From: Desulforhopalus sp. IMCC35007
Lineage (GTDB): Bacteria > Desulfobacterota > Desulfobulbia > Desulfobulbales > Desulfocapsaceae
Direction: 5' to 3'
Assembly: GCF_005116575.1 (NCBI RefSeq)
Contig: NZ_SWCN01000001.1
Location: 186,001-250,000 of the forward strand
DNA: 64,000 bases
Part shown: one piece after another, positions 1 through 9,876 of the stretch
How positions within the stretch are numbered: position 1 is the first letter of the stretch
Layout: each line of letters starts with the position of its first letter
Notes under the pieces: generated by a model
The model's database searches: none
Seen by the model: only the letters and a program-made list of their open reading frames with translations
What the model was told of the DNA's origin: nothing
Program-made: the position numbers and the translations under genes

Positions 1-336
1 AAAGAAGATGTTGTCACCTAAAATCAGGGCAACGGAATCACCGCCAATAAATGATTTCCCTATGATAAAAGCCTGAGCCAGGCCTTCCGGACGCGGTTGA
101 ACTTCATAGCTGATGGCCAGGCCAAGCTGTGAACCATCGCCGAAGAGCTCTTTGAAATGGGGCAGGTCATGGGGGGTTGAAATGATAAGAATATCCCGGA
201 TACCAGCAAGCATAAGGACGGAGAGTGGGTAGTAGATCATGGGTTTGTCGTATACCGGAATCATCTGCTTGCTGATGACTTTGGTCAGAGGATAGAGACG
301 GGTGCCGGAACCTCCGGCGAGGATTATTCCTTTCAT
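1..336 (-). CDS. rfbA: Glucose-1-phosphate thymidylyltransferase, N-terminal part (runs off the left edge)
   Basis: The first 112 codons are present; the 3' end lies beyond the window. The enzyme joins dTTP and glucose-1-phosphate to make dTDP-glucose for rhamnose and related surface sugars. The start reads [18 protein letters not shown], the nucleotidyltransferase signature with the G-G-x-G-T-R loop. It is followed by [17 protein letters not shown] and, near the edge, [10 protein letters not shown], all typical of RfbA/RmlA. The ATG is at 336 on the minus strand. It is divergent from the mannose genes at 476, so the 140 bp between them probably hold both promoters. Identification is secure; whether rfbBCD follow cannot be seen. 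Confidence 0.93.
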   Translation of the reverse strand, partial: MKGIILAGGSGTRLYPLTKVISKQMIPVYDKPMIYYPLSVLMLAGIRDILIISTPHDLPHFKELFGDGSQLGLAISYEVQPRPEGLAQAFIIGKSFIGGDSVALILGDNIFF

Positions 337-475
337 AGGAGTATTCGAATCGTTTATTGAGGAATTTATTTGTTTGGCTGTTGATGTTATCAGCCGAATA
401 ATTTACATTTTGGCACTTATACGAAAGCAGCAAAGAGACGAATATAACGAAGCGCTATGAAAAAGGAAATAAAAA

Positions 476-1834
476 ATGAGCCAGCATCTTCTTCCATGTT
501 TTAAGGCCTATGATATCCGGGGACGTGTTCCGGATGAACTTAACCCTGATCTTGCACGAAAGATTGGTCAAGCCTTTGCTTTAGTTTATGATCTGAAAAA
601 AGTGGTGGTGGGCAGAGACATCAGGTTGTCCAGTAACAGTTTGGCTGCAGCTCTCATAGACGGTCTTTGTGATACGGGATGTGAAGTGCTGGACCTTGGC
701 CTTACCGGTACTGAAGAAATATACCATGCCACGTTCAGTCTGGAAGGTGAGGGGGTGGACGGCGGAGTGGTTGTTACCGCAAGCCATAACCCTGCTGACT
801 ATAATGGAATGAAATTTGTAACCCGGGGGGCCCGGCCTGTTACCGGAGAGTCGGGGCTGCAGGCCATGTCGGGGATGATCTCAGGTGGTAGGTTACCCGC
901 TTTAGGGGAAGTTCGTGGAAGCTGCCAGGATTTCGATAATAAAAAAAACTATGTCCAGCATCTCTTGGGTTATGTTGATGTGGAAAAACTTAAGGCTCTG
1001 AAAATTGTCGTGAACAGTGGTAACGGCTGTGCTGGTGCTGTGGTCGACCTTTTGGAAAAACACCTGCCCTTTACCTTTATAAAGGTGCAGCATGAACCGG
1101 ATGGAACCTTTCCCCATGGTGTTCCCAACCCTCTGCTTGTGGAAAACCGTGAAATAACCACCAGGGCGGTGAGGGAACATAATGCCGATCTGGGTATTGC
1201 CTGGGATGGTGACTTTGATCGCTGTTTTTTTTGGGATGAACATGGTGATTTCGTAGAGGGGTACTATATTGTAGGTCTGCTCGCAAAGGCTATGCTGCAA
1301 TGTGAACCTGGGGCGAAAATCCTCTACGATCCCCGTCTTACCTGGAATAGTCAGCAGGTAATAAACGAAAATGGTGGTGTTCCTGTAATGACCAGAACCG
1401 GGCATGCCTTTATTAAAGAAAGGATGCGTCAGGAAAATGCCCTTTACGGTGGCGAAATGTCTGCCCATCATTATTTCAGAGACTTTGGTTACTGCGATTC
1501 CGGAATGATTCCCTGGTTGTTGGTGGCATCGATGCTAAGTGTTGCCGATACAACGCTGTCATCTCTTGTGTCTGCGCGAAAGGCTGCATTTCCGGTTTCG
1601 GGAGAGATTAACCGCAAGGTGGGAGACGCGGATGCAGTAATTTCCGTCATCGAGAAACACTATGCAACCGGAACGAAAGATTATACCGATGGACTCTCCG
1701 TCGAATTTAAGGACTATCGTTTTAATGTCAGAAAATCAAATACAGAACCGCTGTTGCGATTGAATGTGGAAACCCGTGGCGATGTAGAGTTGCTCCAGGA
1801 AAAGACCCGCGAACTACTGTCTTATATGCGCTGA
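476..1834 (+). CDS. manB: Phosphomannomutase / phosphoglucomutase
   Basis: This 452-residue protein interconverts mannose-6-phosphate and mannose-1-phosphate (AlgC/ManB type) in the cytoplasm, feeding GDP-mannose synthesis. The four family signatures appear in order. The substrate entry motif KAYDIRGR is near residue 10. The phosphoserine loop VTASHNPADYNGMK is near residue 100. The metal-binding loop DGDFDR is near residue 245. The sugar-specificity loop GEMSAHH is near residue 325. The C-terminal phosphate-binding motif RKSNTEPLLRLNVE closes the protein. Length is normal. The manC gene follows 48 bp later on the same strand, so the two probably form one unit. Whether it also works on glucose phosphates cannot be told from sequence. 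Confidence 0.95.
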   Translation: MSQHLLPCFKAYDIRGRVPDELNPDLARKIGQAFALVYDLKKVVVGRDIRLSSNSLAAALIDGLCDTGCEVLDLGLTGTEEIYHATFSLEGEGVDGGVVVTASHNPADYNGMKFVTRGARPVTGESGLQAMSGMISGGRLPALGEVRGSCQDFDNKKNYVQHLLGYVDVEKLKALKIVVNSGNGCAGAVVDLLEKHLPFTFIKVQHEPDGTFPHGVPNPLLVENREITTRAVREHNADLGIAWDGDFDRCFFWDEHGDFVEGYYIVGLLAKAMLQCEPGAKILYDPRLTWNSQQVINENGGVPVMTRTGHAFIKERMRQENALYGGEMSAHHYFRDFGYCDSGMIPWLLVASMLSVADTTLSSLVSARKAAFPVSGEINRKVGDADAVISVIEKHYATGTKDYTDGLSVEFKDYRFNVRKSNTEPLLRLNVETRGDVELLQEKTRELLSYMR

Positions 1835-1882
1835 TAATATTCATACAGTTTTAAGTTCAATACTATTTAATACGAGGAAAAC

Positions 1883-3298
1883 GTGACGAAAATACAACCC
1901 GTTATTTTAGCAGGTGGAACAGGATCAAGGCTCTGGCCTCTCTCTCGAGAGTTATATCCCAAGCAATTGTTGCGCTTGACGGCCAACACCTCACTTTTAC
2001 AGACAACCCTTCAGAGAGTAGCCAAAATCCCTGATGTGTTGCCGCCTGTCATCGTTGTAGGGGAAGGCCATAGATTTATCACTCTTGCCCAGGTGGAGGA
2101 TCTCGGTGATGTTGACTCATTTTCAATTTTATTGGAACCCGAGGGCAAAAATACGGCTCCGGCCATATGCGGGGCGGCTCATTTTTGCAAAAAGACCCAT
2201 GGGGATGTAATTCTTCTGGTTTTGCCGGCGGATCATGTTGTGATGGATGAGGTCGGCTTTGTCGAGGCGGTAGGGCGTGCAACCGAACTGGCAGCCAAGG
2301 GGGCGGTGGTGACTTTCGGTATCCAGCCAATATCCCCTGAGACCGGATATGGATATATTGAGCAGGGTGAGGGGGTGCAGGTCGCTTCTTTTAAAGAAAA
2401 ACCCGATGCTGAAACGGCCAGGAAGTATGTTGAGCATGGGGGCTATTATTGGAACAGCGGGATGTTCGCCTTCTCCCTTCCAACAGCGCTGGGTGAAATT
2501 GAGAAGTATGCACCGGATATTTATAGAGCAATGGAAAAAGCTGTTGCAGACGGCGAGTATGACGGGCATTTTTTCCGTTTCGAAAAAGAGGCAATGGCCA
2601 CTTGCCCAAGCGATTCCATCGATTACGCCCTCATGGAAAAAACAGACAAGGCTGCCGTTGTTGTGGCGGATATTGGCTGGAGTGATATCGGTTCCTGGAA
2701 AGCATTATGGGAGGTGATGGAAAAGGACACGGATGGCAATGTTACAACAGGAGATGTTCTTTTAACCGAGACCAGAAACTGTTTTGTCAAGGCTGAAAGT
2801 CGTCTTGTCGCAACGGTTGGAATGGAGGATACCCTGGTTGTGGAAACGGCCGATGCTGTGATTGTCTCTCCGCTTTCTCGATCTCAGGATGTTAAAAAGG
2901 TCGTGAAGAAACTCAAAGAGCAAAACCGTGAAGAGTATAACGTCCATCTCACGGTATATCGTCCGTGGGGAAGTTACACCGTTCTGGAGGAGCAGAGTCG
3001 ATTTCAGATTAAAAAAATAACAGTCACTCCTGGTGCAAAACTTTCACTGCAAAAGCATCATCACCGCAGCGAGCACTGGGTCGTGGTACGGGGAACGGCT
3101 GAGGTGACCAACGGTGATGAAGTGCTTCTGCTCCATGAAAATCAATCCACCTATATTCCGGCCGGAACCATGCACCGTTTGGGTAACCCAGGGGTGATTG
3201 AGCTCGAATTAATCGAGGTGCAAAACGGCAGTTATCTTGGAGAAGACGATATTGTACGTTTTGATGATGTGTACGGCAGGGAAAATGACCAGGTGTGA
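1883..3298 (+). CDS. manC: Mannose-1-phosphate guanylyltransferase / mannose-6-phosphate isomerase (type II, bifunctional)
   Basis: The protein has 471 residues and a GTG start, preceded by GAGGAAA. The N-terminal two thirds is a nucleotidyltransferase: VILAGGTGSRLWPLSRELYPKQ holds the pyrophosphorylase signature, and SFKEKPD is typical of GDP-mannose pyrophosphorylases. The C-terminal part from about residue 350 is the type II phosphomannose isomerase cupin: RPWGSYTVLE, then LSLQKHHHRSEHW with the metal-binding histidines, then GTMHRLGN. Such proteins make mannose-6-phosphate from fructose-6-phosphate and GDP-mannose from mannose-1-phosphate. The gene lies directly after manB, the enzyme for the step between. 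A hairpin follows at 3332. Confidence 0.95.
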   Translation: MTKIQPVILAGGTGSRLWPLSRELYPKQLLRLTANTSLLQTTLQRVAKIPDVLPPVIVVGEGHRFITLAQVEDLGDVDSFSILLEPEGKNTAPAICGAAHFCKKTHGDVILLVLPADHVVMDEVGFVEAVGRATELAAKGAVVTFGIQPISPETGYGYIEQGEGVQVASFKEKPDAETARKYVEHGGYYWNSGMFAFSLPTALGEIEKYAPDIYRAMEKAVADGEYDGHFFRFEKEAMATCPSDSIDYALMEKTDKAAVVVADIGWSDIGSWKALWEVMEKDTDGNVTTGDVLLTETRNCFVKAESRLVATVGMEDTLVVETADAVIVSPLSRSQDVKKVVKKLKEQNREEYNVHLTVYRPWGSYTVLEEQSRFQIKKITVTPGAKLSLQKHHHRSEHWVVVRGTAEVTNGDEVLLLHENQSTYIPAGTMHRLGNPGVIELELIEVQNGSYLGEDDIVRFDDVYGRENDQV

Positions 3299-3331
3299 AA
3301 AGTCTGTCTTTATGTCAAAATGTAGCTTTCT

Positions 3332-3366
3332 GCGCCCCCTCTTCTTTAAGTGGGGGCGCTTCTGAT
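3332..3366. terminator. GC-rich hairpin between convergent genes
   Basis: An 8-bp stem (GCGCCCCC at 3332 pairing with GGGGGCGC ending at 3359) has a 12-nt loop. It sits between the end of manC and the end of the PilZ gene. A modest T-rich tail (TTCTGATTTT) follows on the plus strand, so it most likely stops manB-manC transcripts. Confidence 0.65.
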
Positions 3367-3368
3367 TT

Positions 3369-3731
3369 TCAGGCGCTCAATCGTTCGTTTTGCCGCTGAC
3401 GGAAGGCTTCAACGTATTTTGCAAAGATGCGTCGTCCTTCTTTGCTTATTTTGACAAAGGTTATTCCCGAGAGAAAGCGGCCATTAAATGGGCGGGCATG
3501 GGTCGTCCGGCCCTGGAGTTCAATGAGGTCATCCTCAATACCTACGGTTACAGCGAGCTGGGTGTTTGCTTTCAGGGGCTGTGATGTTTCCAGTTTTAAC
3601 CCATCTACACTGACATCTATTGTTCTTCCCATTGAATAGACGCCCGGATTTCCCTCATCGTCAAAAACCAGGTAATCCAGAAGATGAAGGGAGTCATACC
3701 TGATAAATTTTCGATGTTCTGCTGGTGTCAT
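3369..3731 (-). CDS. PilZ-domain protein
   Basis: This 120-residue single-domain protein carries the PilZ signature: an R-x-x-x-R stretch near the N-terminus (RKFIRYDS), then DVSVDGLKLE (D/N-x-S-x-x-G), then a beta-rich stretch ending FLSGITFVKIS. PilZ domains bind cyclic di-GMP and regulate motility, polysaccharide export or transcription; the target here is unknown. I chose the ATG at 3731 because GGAGAG lies seven bases upstream; an in-frame TTG exists at 3743. It begins 27 bp after the stop of mtnA on the same strand, so the two are probably co-transcribed. A diguanylate cyclase is at 36457-37986. Confidence 0.85.
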   Translation of the reverse strand: MTPAEHRKFIRYDSLHLLDYLVFDDEGNPGVYSMGRTIDVSVDGLKLETSQPLKANTQLAVTVGIEDDLIELQGRTTHARPFNGRFLSGITFVKISKEGRRIFAKYVEAFRQRQNERLSA

Positions 3732-3757
3732 CTTTCTCTCCAAAGTCTTTATTACTG

Positions 3758-4876
3758 TTACAATGCTGTTTGGCCCTGGGCGAAAAGGCCGTGTATTTTT
3801 TCTTTCTCTGCCGCTACCACACCTCTTTCTGTAATAAGTCCAGTGACCAGACGAGCCGGAGTAACATCAAATCCATAGTTTGCGGCTCTTGTTCCAGGAG
3901 CACAGAGTTGGACCGTTGTTATTTGCCCTTCATCATTGAGACCCATAACGCTGGTAATTTCTTCCTCCTCTCTTTGTTCTATAGGAATATCATGGCCTTT
4001 GTCAAGTTCCCAATCAATTGTAGATGATGGTAAGGCAACGTAAAATGGAATATTGTTGTCTTTCGCTGCGACGGCTTTGAGATATGTTCCTATTTTGTTG
4101 GCGACGTCTCCGGTATGGGTGGTACGATCGCTACCCACAATGATCATGTCGACCAGGCCATGTTGCATGAGATGGCCTCCGGTGTTGTCACATATCAGGG
4201 TATTGGCAATACCTTCCTGTTGAAGCTCCCATGCGGTCAGCCGTGCACCCTGATTCCAGGGGCGGGTCTCATCTACCCAGACGTGTACTGGAATGCCTGC
4301 ATTTCTTGCAGCGTAGATTGGGGCGGTGGCACTTCCATAATCAACAAACGCCAGCCAGCCGGCGTTGCAGTGGGTGAGGATGTTGACCGGCTGTCCCTTT
4401 TTTTTCTCACTTATCTTTTGTATCAATCCCAGGCCGTGTTCTCCAATTCTTCTGCAGAATTCGGCGTCTTCATCTGCTATCTCAGAGGCCGTTGCAAATG
4501 CAATTCTTCGTTTATCGTCTGAATTTTCTGCGCCAGCCATTGCCCTGATGATCCGATCGATGGCCCACTTCAAGTTTCGGGCAGTTGGGCGGCTATTGTT
4601 GAGGATTCTGGCATAGCCCGCCATGTATGCGTCAAATTCAGCCAGGTTGTCCGGTGCACTGATACTTGCCAGATACATGCCAAAGCCTGCTGTTGCACCA
4701 ATTAAACCGGCTCCACGCACATACATATCTTTAATTGCCTTTGTTGCCTGTTCTTTTGTGACAAGTGTCTCTATGGACACTTTATGGGGCAACAGTCTTT
4801 GGTCGATGATGCAGATCTCTCTTGGGTTTTTTGGGTTGGGCCAAATGGTACGGTGTGGAATTCCGTTAATTTTCAT
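3758..4876 (-). CDS. mtnA: S-methyl-5-thioribose-1-phosphate isomerase
   Basis: The 372-residue protein belongs to the eIF2B-alpha/beta/delta-like family. MtnA isomerises methylthioribose-1-phosphate to the ribulose form in methionine salvage. Visible family features are YVRGAGLIGATAGFG (usually R-G-A-P-A-I-G), LTHCNAGWLAF with the catalytic cysteine, WVDETRPWNQGARLTAWEL, and GSDRTTHTGDVANKIGTY with the catalytic aspartate. The open frame continues 120 codons further upstream. That extension is low-complexity and unlike the family, so I start at MKINGIPHRTIW (ATG at 4876), where homology begins. No strong ribosome site is seen there. No other salvage genes are nearby; a PilZ gene follows. Confidence 0.88.
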   Translation of the reverse strand: MKINGIPHRTIWPNPKNPREICIIDQRLLPHKVSIETLVTKEQATKAIKDMYVRGAGLIGATAGFGMYLASISAPDNLAEFDAYMAGYARILNNSRPTARNLKWAIDRIIRAMAGAENSDDKRRIAFATASEIADEDAEFCRRIGEHGLGLIQKISEKKKGQPVNILTHCNAGWLAFVDYGSATAPIYAARNAGIPVHVWVDETRPWNQGARLTAWELQQEGIANTLICDNTGGHLMQHGLVDMIIVGSDRTTHTGDVANKIGTYLKAVAAKDNNIPFYVALPSSTIDWELDKGHDIPIEQREEEEITSVMGLNDEGQITTVQLCAPGTRAANYGFDVTPARLVTGLITERGVVAAEKEKIHGLFAQGQTAL

Positions 4877-5154
4877 AGTGAGGTTGTTCTTGGTTGATGT
4901 TGAGTGGCGCAGCACTGGTTTTGATAACGAATTCAAAGAGCCTTTCGTTAATAAAATATTCTTTTTATGGCCTATTGTAAACAGGGCCTTCTTTTTTTTG
5001 GTCGGGTCATCTTTCGCCATTTCTGTATATGAAATCGACATAAATGTAATAAATCGCCACAAAAAACACAAAAATGTAACGCATGGGGTTCGTTGATTTG
5101 CCCGGAATTCTTTGGTGCTGTGAATATGACTAAGTGCAGAGAGGATAAATGATA

Positions 5155-5170
5155 TGGCACGAAGGTTGTA
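5155..5170 (+). promoter_or_regulatory. Putative sigma-54 promoter for amtB
   Basis: The sequence TGGCACGAAGGTTGTA matches the sigma-54 consensus TGGCACG-N4-TTGCA at all positions except T for C in the -12 GC. It lies 86 bp upstream of the amtB start, in the right orientation. Nitrogen-regulated ammonium transporter genes are classic sigma-54 targets. No enhancer site was identified. Confidence 0.6.
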
Positions 5171-5255
5171 ACGGAAGTATGAGAGCAATTTTTTATAGAG
5201 ACAAGGATACAGGAAAAGATGGTTGCACTCTGACATTAAATTTAAGGAGAATTAG

Positions 5256-6479
5256 ATGAACAAGGCGGATACCGCATTTATCCTGGCCGCAGCAGGGCTT
5301 GTACTGTTAATGACCCCGGGACTGGCTCTTTTTTATGGAGGAATGGTTCGAAGGAAAAATGTTCTGGGAACCATTATGCAGAGCTTGATTCTCATTTCAC
5401 TGATCACCGTGGAATGGGTTTATCTTGGCTACTCTATGTCTTTTGGCCCTGATGTCGGCGGAATTGTCGGAGATCTGTCCTGGTTTGGCCTTGCTACGGT
5501 GACCAATGAGCCTAGTATCGATTATGCGACGACTATTCCGCAAACAGTATTTATGATTTTTCAATGCATGTTTGCCATCATTACTCCGGCGCTGATCACA
5601 GGAGCATTTGCCGAGAGAGTACGGTTTGTTCCGTTTCTGATTTTCACCTTTTTCTGGTCAATTCTTGTGTACAACCCTGTCTGTCACTGGGTGTGGGGAA
5701 AGGGGGGCTGGTTAGGAGGGCTTGGCGTTCTGGATTTTGCCGGGGGGCTTGTTGTTCATGCAACCTGTGGAGCTGCAGCACTTGCAGGTGTTCTGGTGCT
5801 CGGCAGCCGTAAAGGTTACGGGAGGGCCAGTTTTATGCCTCATAATCTTCCAATGTCTATGCTGGGCACAGGAATTCTATGGTTTGGCTGGTTTGGCTTT
5901 AATGGTGGTTCTGCTCTGGCTGTGGACGAGGTTGCGGTAACGGCCTTTGTTGCAACCCATTTGGGTGGGATGGCTGGTATGTTTATGTGGGTAGTTATGG
6001 AGTGGCTTACTCAGAAAAAGGCAACAACTCTTGGCGCTGCTTCCGGGGCCATTGCAGGTTTAGCGACCATTACCCCCACGGCTGGCTTTGTTGGCCCGAA
6101 CAGTGCAATACTTGTTGGCTGCCTGGCGGGTGTTGTCTGCTACCTTGCCGTCAATGCCAAATCCAGACTGGGACTCGATGATTCTCTGGATGTTGTGGGT
6201 ATTCATGGTGTCGGAGGGGTTGTTGGAACATTGTGTCTTGGTCTTTTTGCCTCAACGTCAGTGAATCCTGCTGGAGTGGATGGGCTGTTTTTTGGTGGTG
6301 GGGTAATTCAGTTTTTCAAGCAGCTTTTTGGTGTACTTGTGGTAAGTGGCTATACCTTTATCGTGAGCTGGTGCCTCTTTAAACTGATCAATAATTCTCT
6401 GCAAATGAGAATGGGAGAGGATGCCGAAGTGGAAGGAATGGACTCTACGGAACATTCTGAAACTGCTTACAATAACTGA
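5256..6479 (+). CDS. amtB: Ammonium transporter (Amt family)
   Basis: The 407-residue protein is an inner-membrane ammonium channel with about eleven membrane spans. Family signatures include DTAFILAAAGLVLLMTPGLA at the N-terminus, FYGGMVRRKN, FAERVRF, HWVWGKGGW, DFAGGLVVHATCG (Amt signature and first pore histidine), FGWFGFNGGSAL, and VVGIHGVGGVVGTL (second pore histidine). The start has TTAAGGAGAATTAG upstream. It is followed by a small ORF and the PII gene glnK, the usual amtB-glnK pairing in which PII blocks the channel when nitrogen is plentiful. A sigma-54-like promoter lies upstream. Confidence 0.96.
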   Translation: MNKADTAFILAAAGLVLLMTPGLALFYGGMVRRKNVLGTIMQSLILISLITVEWVYLGYSMSFGPDVGGIVGDLSWFGLATVTNEPSIDYATTIPQTVFMIFQCMFAIITPALITGAFAERVRFVPFLIFTFFWSILVYNPVCHWVWGKGGWLGGLGVLDFAGGLVVHATCGAAALAGVLVLGSRKGYGRASFMPHNLPMSMLGTGILWFGWFGFNGGSALAVDEVAVTAFVATHLGGMAGMFMWVVMEWLTQKKATTLGAASGAIAGLATITPTAGFVGPNSAILVGCLAGVVCYLAVNAKSRLGLDDSLDVVGIHGVGGVVGTLCLGLFASTSVNPAGVDGLFFGGGVIQFFKQLFGVLVVSGYTFIVSWCLFKLINNSLQMRMGEDAEVEGMDSTEHSETAYNN

Positions 6480-6507
6480 GTCTGGTCGGAGAGAAAGAGG
6501 CGAGGAT

Positions 6508-6678
6508 ATGAGTCTTGCTACGAACTTCAAGTTGTTGATGTTAATACTACTCTTAGTTTTCTTCATTTTAAAAGGAGTGTTCTGGTGTAAGCTGTTAAAC
6601 CGCTACTTGCGGTATGCAGATTTTGATCTATTATGTTACCTTTACTTGAGAGGGAAGGACGGTTTATGTTCTGTGTAA
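6508..6678 (+). CDS. Possible small membrane protein between amtB and glnK
   Basis: A 56-codon ORF starts at an ATG preceded by GAGGCGAGGAT. It encodes MSLATNFKLLMLILLLVFF followed by more hydrophobic residues, so one N-terminal membrane span, then a short basic and aromatic tail. I do not recognise a family. It fills most of the 291-bp gap between amtB and glnK on the same strand. It could be a real microprotein tied to the transporter, or simply leader sequence. Conservation would decide. Confidence 0.35.
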   Translation: MSLATNFKLLMLILLLVFFILKGVFWCKLLNRYLRYADFDLLCYLYLRGKDGLCSV

Positions 6679-6710
6679 TGGTAATGTAGTTTTTCGGCTG
6701 CAGAACATAG

Positions 6711-7109
<399 letters not shown>

Positions 7110-7112
7110 TGG

Positions 7113-9695
7113 ATGATAGAGGAATTTCGTGCTAAGCGTCTCGCATTACAAAAAAAATGGGAGCAAGGTCTGGGGGCTGGGCATGTTCTTTGCGGGCTCT
7201 CGGATATTATCGATGAGTATATAGAAAATATTTTTCACTCTATTTCTGTTGACGGAGTAGAGGATGTTGCTCTGGTTGCTCTTGGTGGGTACGGACGAAG
7301 GGAGTTTTTTCCCTCTTCTGATATCGACCTGATGATCCTGTACCGTCCTAAGGTAAAGAAACAAATTAGCAAAATTTCTGACTCGGTTCTGTATCCACTC
7401 TGGGATACAGGACTTGACGTCGGTCACGGCGTACGAACCGTGGCTGAATCTATTGTCCATGCAAAAGAGGAGTATTTCTTTCTTGTAGCCCTTCTCGATG
7501 CCCGTCTAATCTGTGGGAGTAAGGACCTGTTTGATGAACTTGTCGCCCAATACAGAAAGAAATATATAGATGGGCATCGAGAGCGTTTTGTCGAAACCAT
7601 GAAGGAGTACCGGGTGGATCGGCGGGATCGGTTTGGCAGTCATAGTTACCTGCTTGAGCCTCACATTAAAGAGGGGCGCGGTGGGATGCGTGATATTCAG
7701 GCCATGATGTGGACAGCTCGGGTGGTTTTTGGCCTGAATGGTCTGGAGGATATTCAGGGGGCTGGCCTGCTCATAGAAGACGAAAAGAAAGAATTTCAAG
7801 AGGCAAGAGATTTTCTGGTTAAACTGCGCTGTGGGCTGCATTTCATTGCCAAACGGAAAAATGATCAGCTCTATTTTGAGCAGCAGTCTGAAGTGGCCTT
7901 GTTGTTTGGCTACAAAGACAAGCCGCACCTTCTGGCTGTAGAACAGTTTATGCGTGATGTCTATGGTGCTCTTCAGTCCGTTACTGTGATCACAGATCTG
8001 TTCTTTGACCATGTTGATGAAGTCCTGGGCTTTGTTGGGAAGGGGCGGACGGAAAAAGATAAGGTCATTGAAAAAGGAATCGAAGTCAAAGCCGGAAAAG
8101 TTCACCTGACCGCTTCAGAGCAGGATCTCCGGGCCAGGCCTCAAACTCTTCTCCGGGTTTTTCTGGCAATGTCCAGGACCGGGCTTGCTCTGCATCATCG
8201 CTCCCGTAAGCTGGTAGCATCCCATGTCGATATCATAACAGATAAAGAACGAACATCACCACGTCTGGCCAAGACGTTTTTCACCCTGTTGATTGAAGCG
8301 AGAGATATTTTGAATGTTCTGGGCACGATGCTTGAGACAGGGGTGCTTGAAGCTGTTATCCCTGAATATGCCCGTATTAACCGTCTTGCCCAGCACGATT
8401 TGTATCATATCTATACCGTCGAACGGCATTCGCTTCAGGCTGTGGCTGAGCTGCATGAAATTATCCAAAATCGGCAAACCGTAGTCCAGGACGTTTCAGA
8501 ACTCAAGGTTCTTTATCTTGCCGCACTTCTTCATGATATTGGAAAAGGTTCCGGCAGGGACCATTCCCTGGAGGGGGCTGAAGTGGCCGCCGCCATAGGA
8601 GAAAGGCTGTGTTTGACAAAAGAGGAGTGTGAGGCGCTTTGTTTTGTGGTCCGGTATCATCTGTTTATTCCGGAAAACGCCTTGCGCCGTGATCTCAATG
8701 ATACCATCTTCATCAAGAGGTGCGCTGACACGATTGGTGATCTTAATCGTTTGGCAATGCTCTATCTACTCTCTGTTGCTGACTCCAAGGCCACTGGGCC
8801 GTCTGCCTGGAGTGACTGGAAGGCAACGCTCATGGAAGAGCTCTATCTGAAGGTGTTTCCCCATCTTGATCATGGTCACTATGATGTTTCTGATGTGGAT
8901 GCCCATGAAGAGCAGGGGGTAGAATGGTTACGGGAGCAGATACGACTACAGCTCAAAGGGCATAAAGACCTGAAAATTGCCTATGAAGATCTGAGTGCAG
9001 ACTATGTACTGACATTTTCTCCTGAAGTCATCGCAGGGCATGTGTTAACCCAACGTGATAATTACCAGCGCATAAGGCAGAAATCACTTGTTGTGGTCGA
9101 CAAAAATTCAGATGGTGATGGAAGTTGGCGGTTGCTGGTGATGACTGTGGATCGTCCTGGTTTACTGGCGAAGATCTTTGGTGTGATGACTCTCAATAAT
9201 CTCACGGTTTCAAAAGCTCAGATTTTCACCTGGGATGATGGTACGGTTGTGGATGTTGTTAATGTTCGTCCAATAGATGGCCTAAGTTTTGCAGAAAGAA
9301 ACTGGGAAGGGTTGAATGATCACCTTGATCTGACAATTGAACATAGAATGGGATTAAGTCATCGTCTCTATACGAAGCTATCGTCGGTATATGGAAGGCG
9401 GGCACAGATAGTGGCAGATGTCTCGTCTAAGGTGGTGATTGATAATGATGCTTCGGATTTATATACCGTCATAGAAGTGTATGCTCCTGATACTCCGGGT
9501 CAATTGTACTATGTGACACAGACTATGGCGGATTTTGGTATCAACATTTTTAAGGCATATATTGCAACCGAAGTCGAGCAGTTGATTGATGTATTTTATG
9601 TGCTCGACGCTCAGGGTAATAAACTTGTTGATGATCATTTTTGTAAGGAAATAACACAGGGAATACTCCACGCCATACAACGTCAGGGTTTATAA
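7113..9695 (+). CDS. glnD: Bifunctional PII uridylyltransferase / uridylyl-removing enzyme
   Basis: This 860-residue protein has the full GlnD layout. The nucleotidyltransferase domain has the active site GGYGRREFFPSSDIDL (about residues 58-73). Next come the GlnD linker region with LLEPHIKEGRGGMRDIQ, an HD phosphohydrolase domain with LLHDIGKGSGRDHS (about residues 475-488), and two C-terminal ACT domains that bind glutamine (about residues 680-740 and 790-855). It adds UMP to PII when nitrogen is short and removes it when glutamine is high. The ATG is 3 bp after the glnK stop, so the two are translationally close. The neighbouring GlnA lacks the classical adenylylation site. Confidence 0.96.
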   Translation: MIEEFRAKRLALQKKWEQGLGAGHVLCGLSDIIDEYIENIFHSISVDGVEDVALVALGGYGRREFFPSSDIDLMILYRPKVKKQISKISDSVLYPLWDTGLDVGHGVRTVAESIVHAKEEYFFLVALLDARLICGSKDLFDELVAQYRKKYIDGHRERFVETMKEYRVDRRDRFGSHSYLLEPHIKEGRGGMRDIQAMMWTARVVFGLNGLEDIQGAGLLIEDEKKEFQEARDFLVKLRCGLHFIAKRKNDQLYFEQQSEVALLFGYKDKPHLLAVEQFMRDVYGALQSVTVITDLFFDHVDEVLGFVGKGRTEKDKVIEKGIEVKAGKVHLTASEQDLRARPQTLLRVFLAMSRTGLALHHRSRKLVASHVDIITDKERTSPRLAKTFFTLLIEARDILNVLGTMLETGVLEAVIPEYARINRLAQHDLYHIYTVERHSLQAVAELHEIIQNRQTVVQDVSELKVLYLAALLHDIGKGSGRDHSLEGAEVAAAIGERLCLTKEECEALCFVVRYHLFIPENALRRDLNDTIFIKRCADTIGDLNRLAMLYLLSVADSKATGPSAWSDWKATLMEELYLKVFPHLDHGHYDVSDVDAHEEQGVEWLREQIRLQLKGHKDLKIAYEDLSADYVLTFSPEVIAGHVLTQRDNYQRIRQKSLVVVDKNSDGDGSWRLLVMTVDRPGLLAKIFGVMTLNNLTVSKAQIFTWDDGTVVDVVNVRPIDGLSFAERNWEGLNDHLDLTIEHRMGLSHRLYTKLSSVYGRRAQIVADVSSKVVIDNDASDLYTVIEVYAPDTPGQLYYVTQTMADFGINIFKAYIATEVEQLIDVFYVLDAQGNKLVDDHFCKEITQGILHAIQRQGL

Positions 9696-9876
9696 AGAAA
9701 TGAATGTTAGAATTTGTAAAGAGGTATGTTACGCCGCAAAAATGACAAACATGTAATGAAAATTCATTTGTCTATTGCAAAAGATGTCAGAAATGTTATT
9801 TTGCTGCAAGTGAAGTGCTTGTCGTAGAATAACTAACAATGGGAATACTATTACCGAATAAGAAGGAGATGTGCAC

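Noticed and set aside
412-434. TGGCAC sequence upstream of manB as a sigma-54 promoter
   Set aside because: The -12 element is missing at the required spacing.
9696-9876. Sigma-54 promoter ahead of glnA
   Set aside because: No pair of GG and GC at 10-bp spacing with TGGCAC-like context could be found; a different promoter type is likely.
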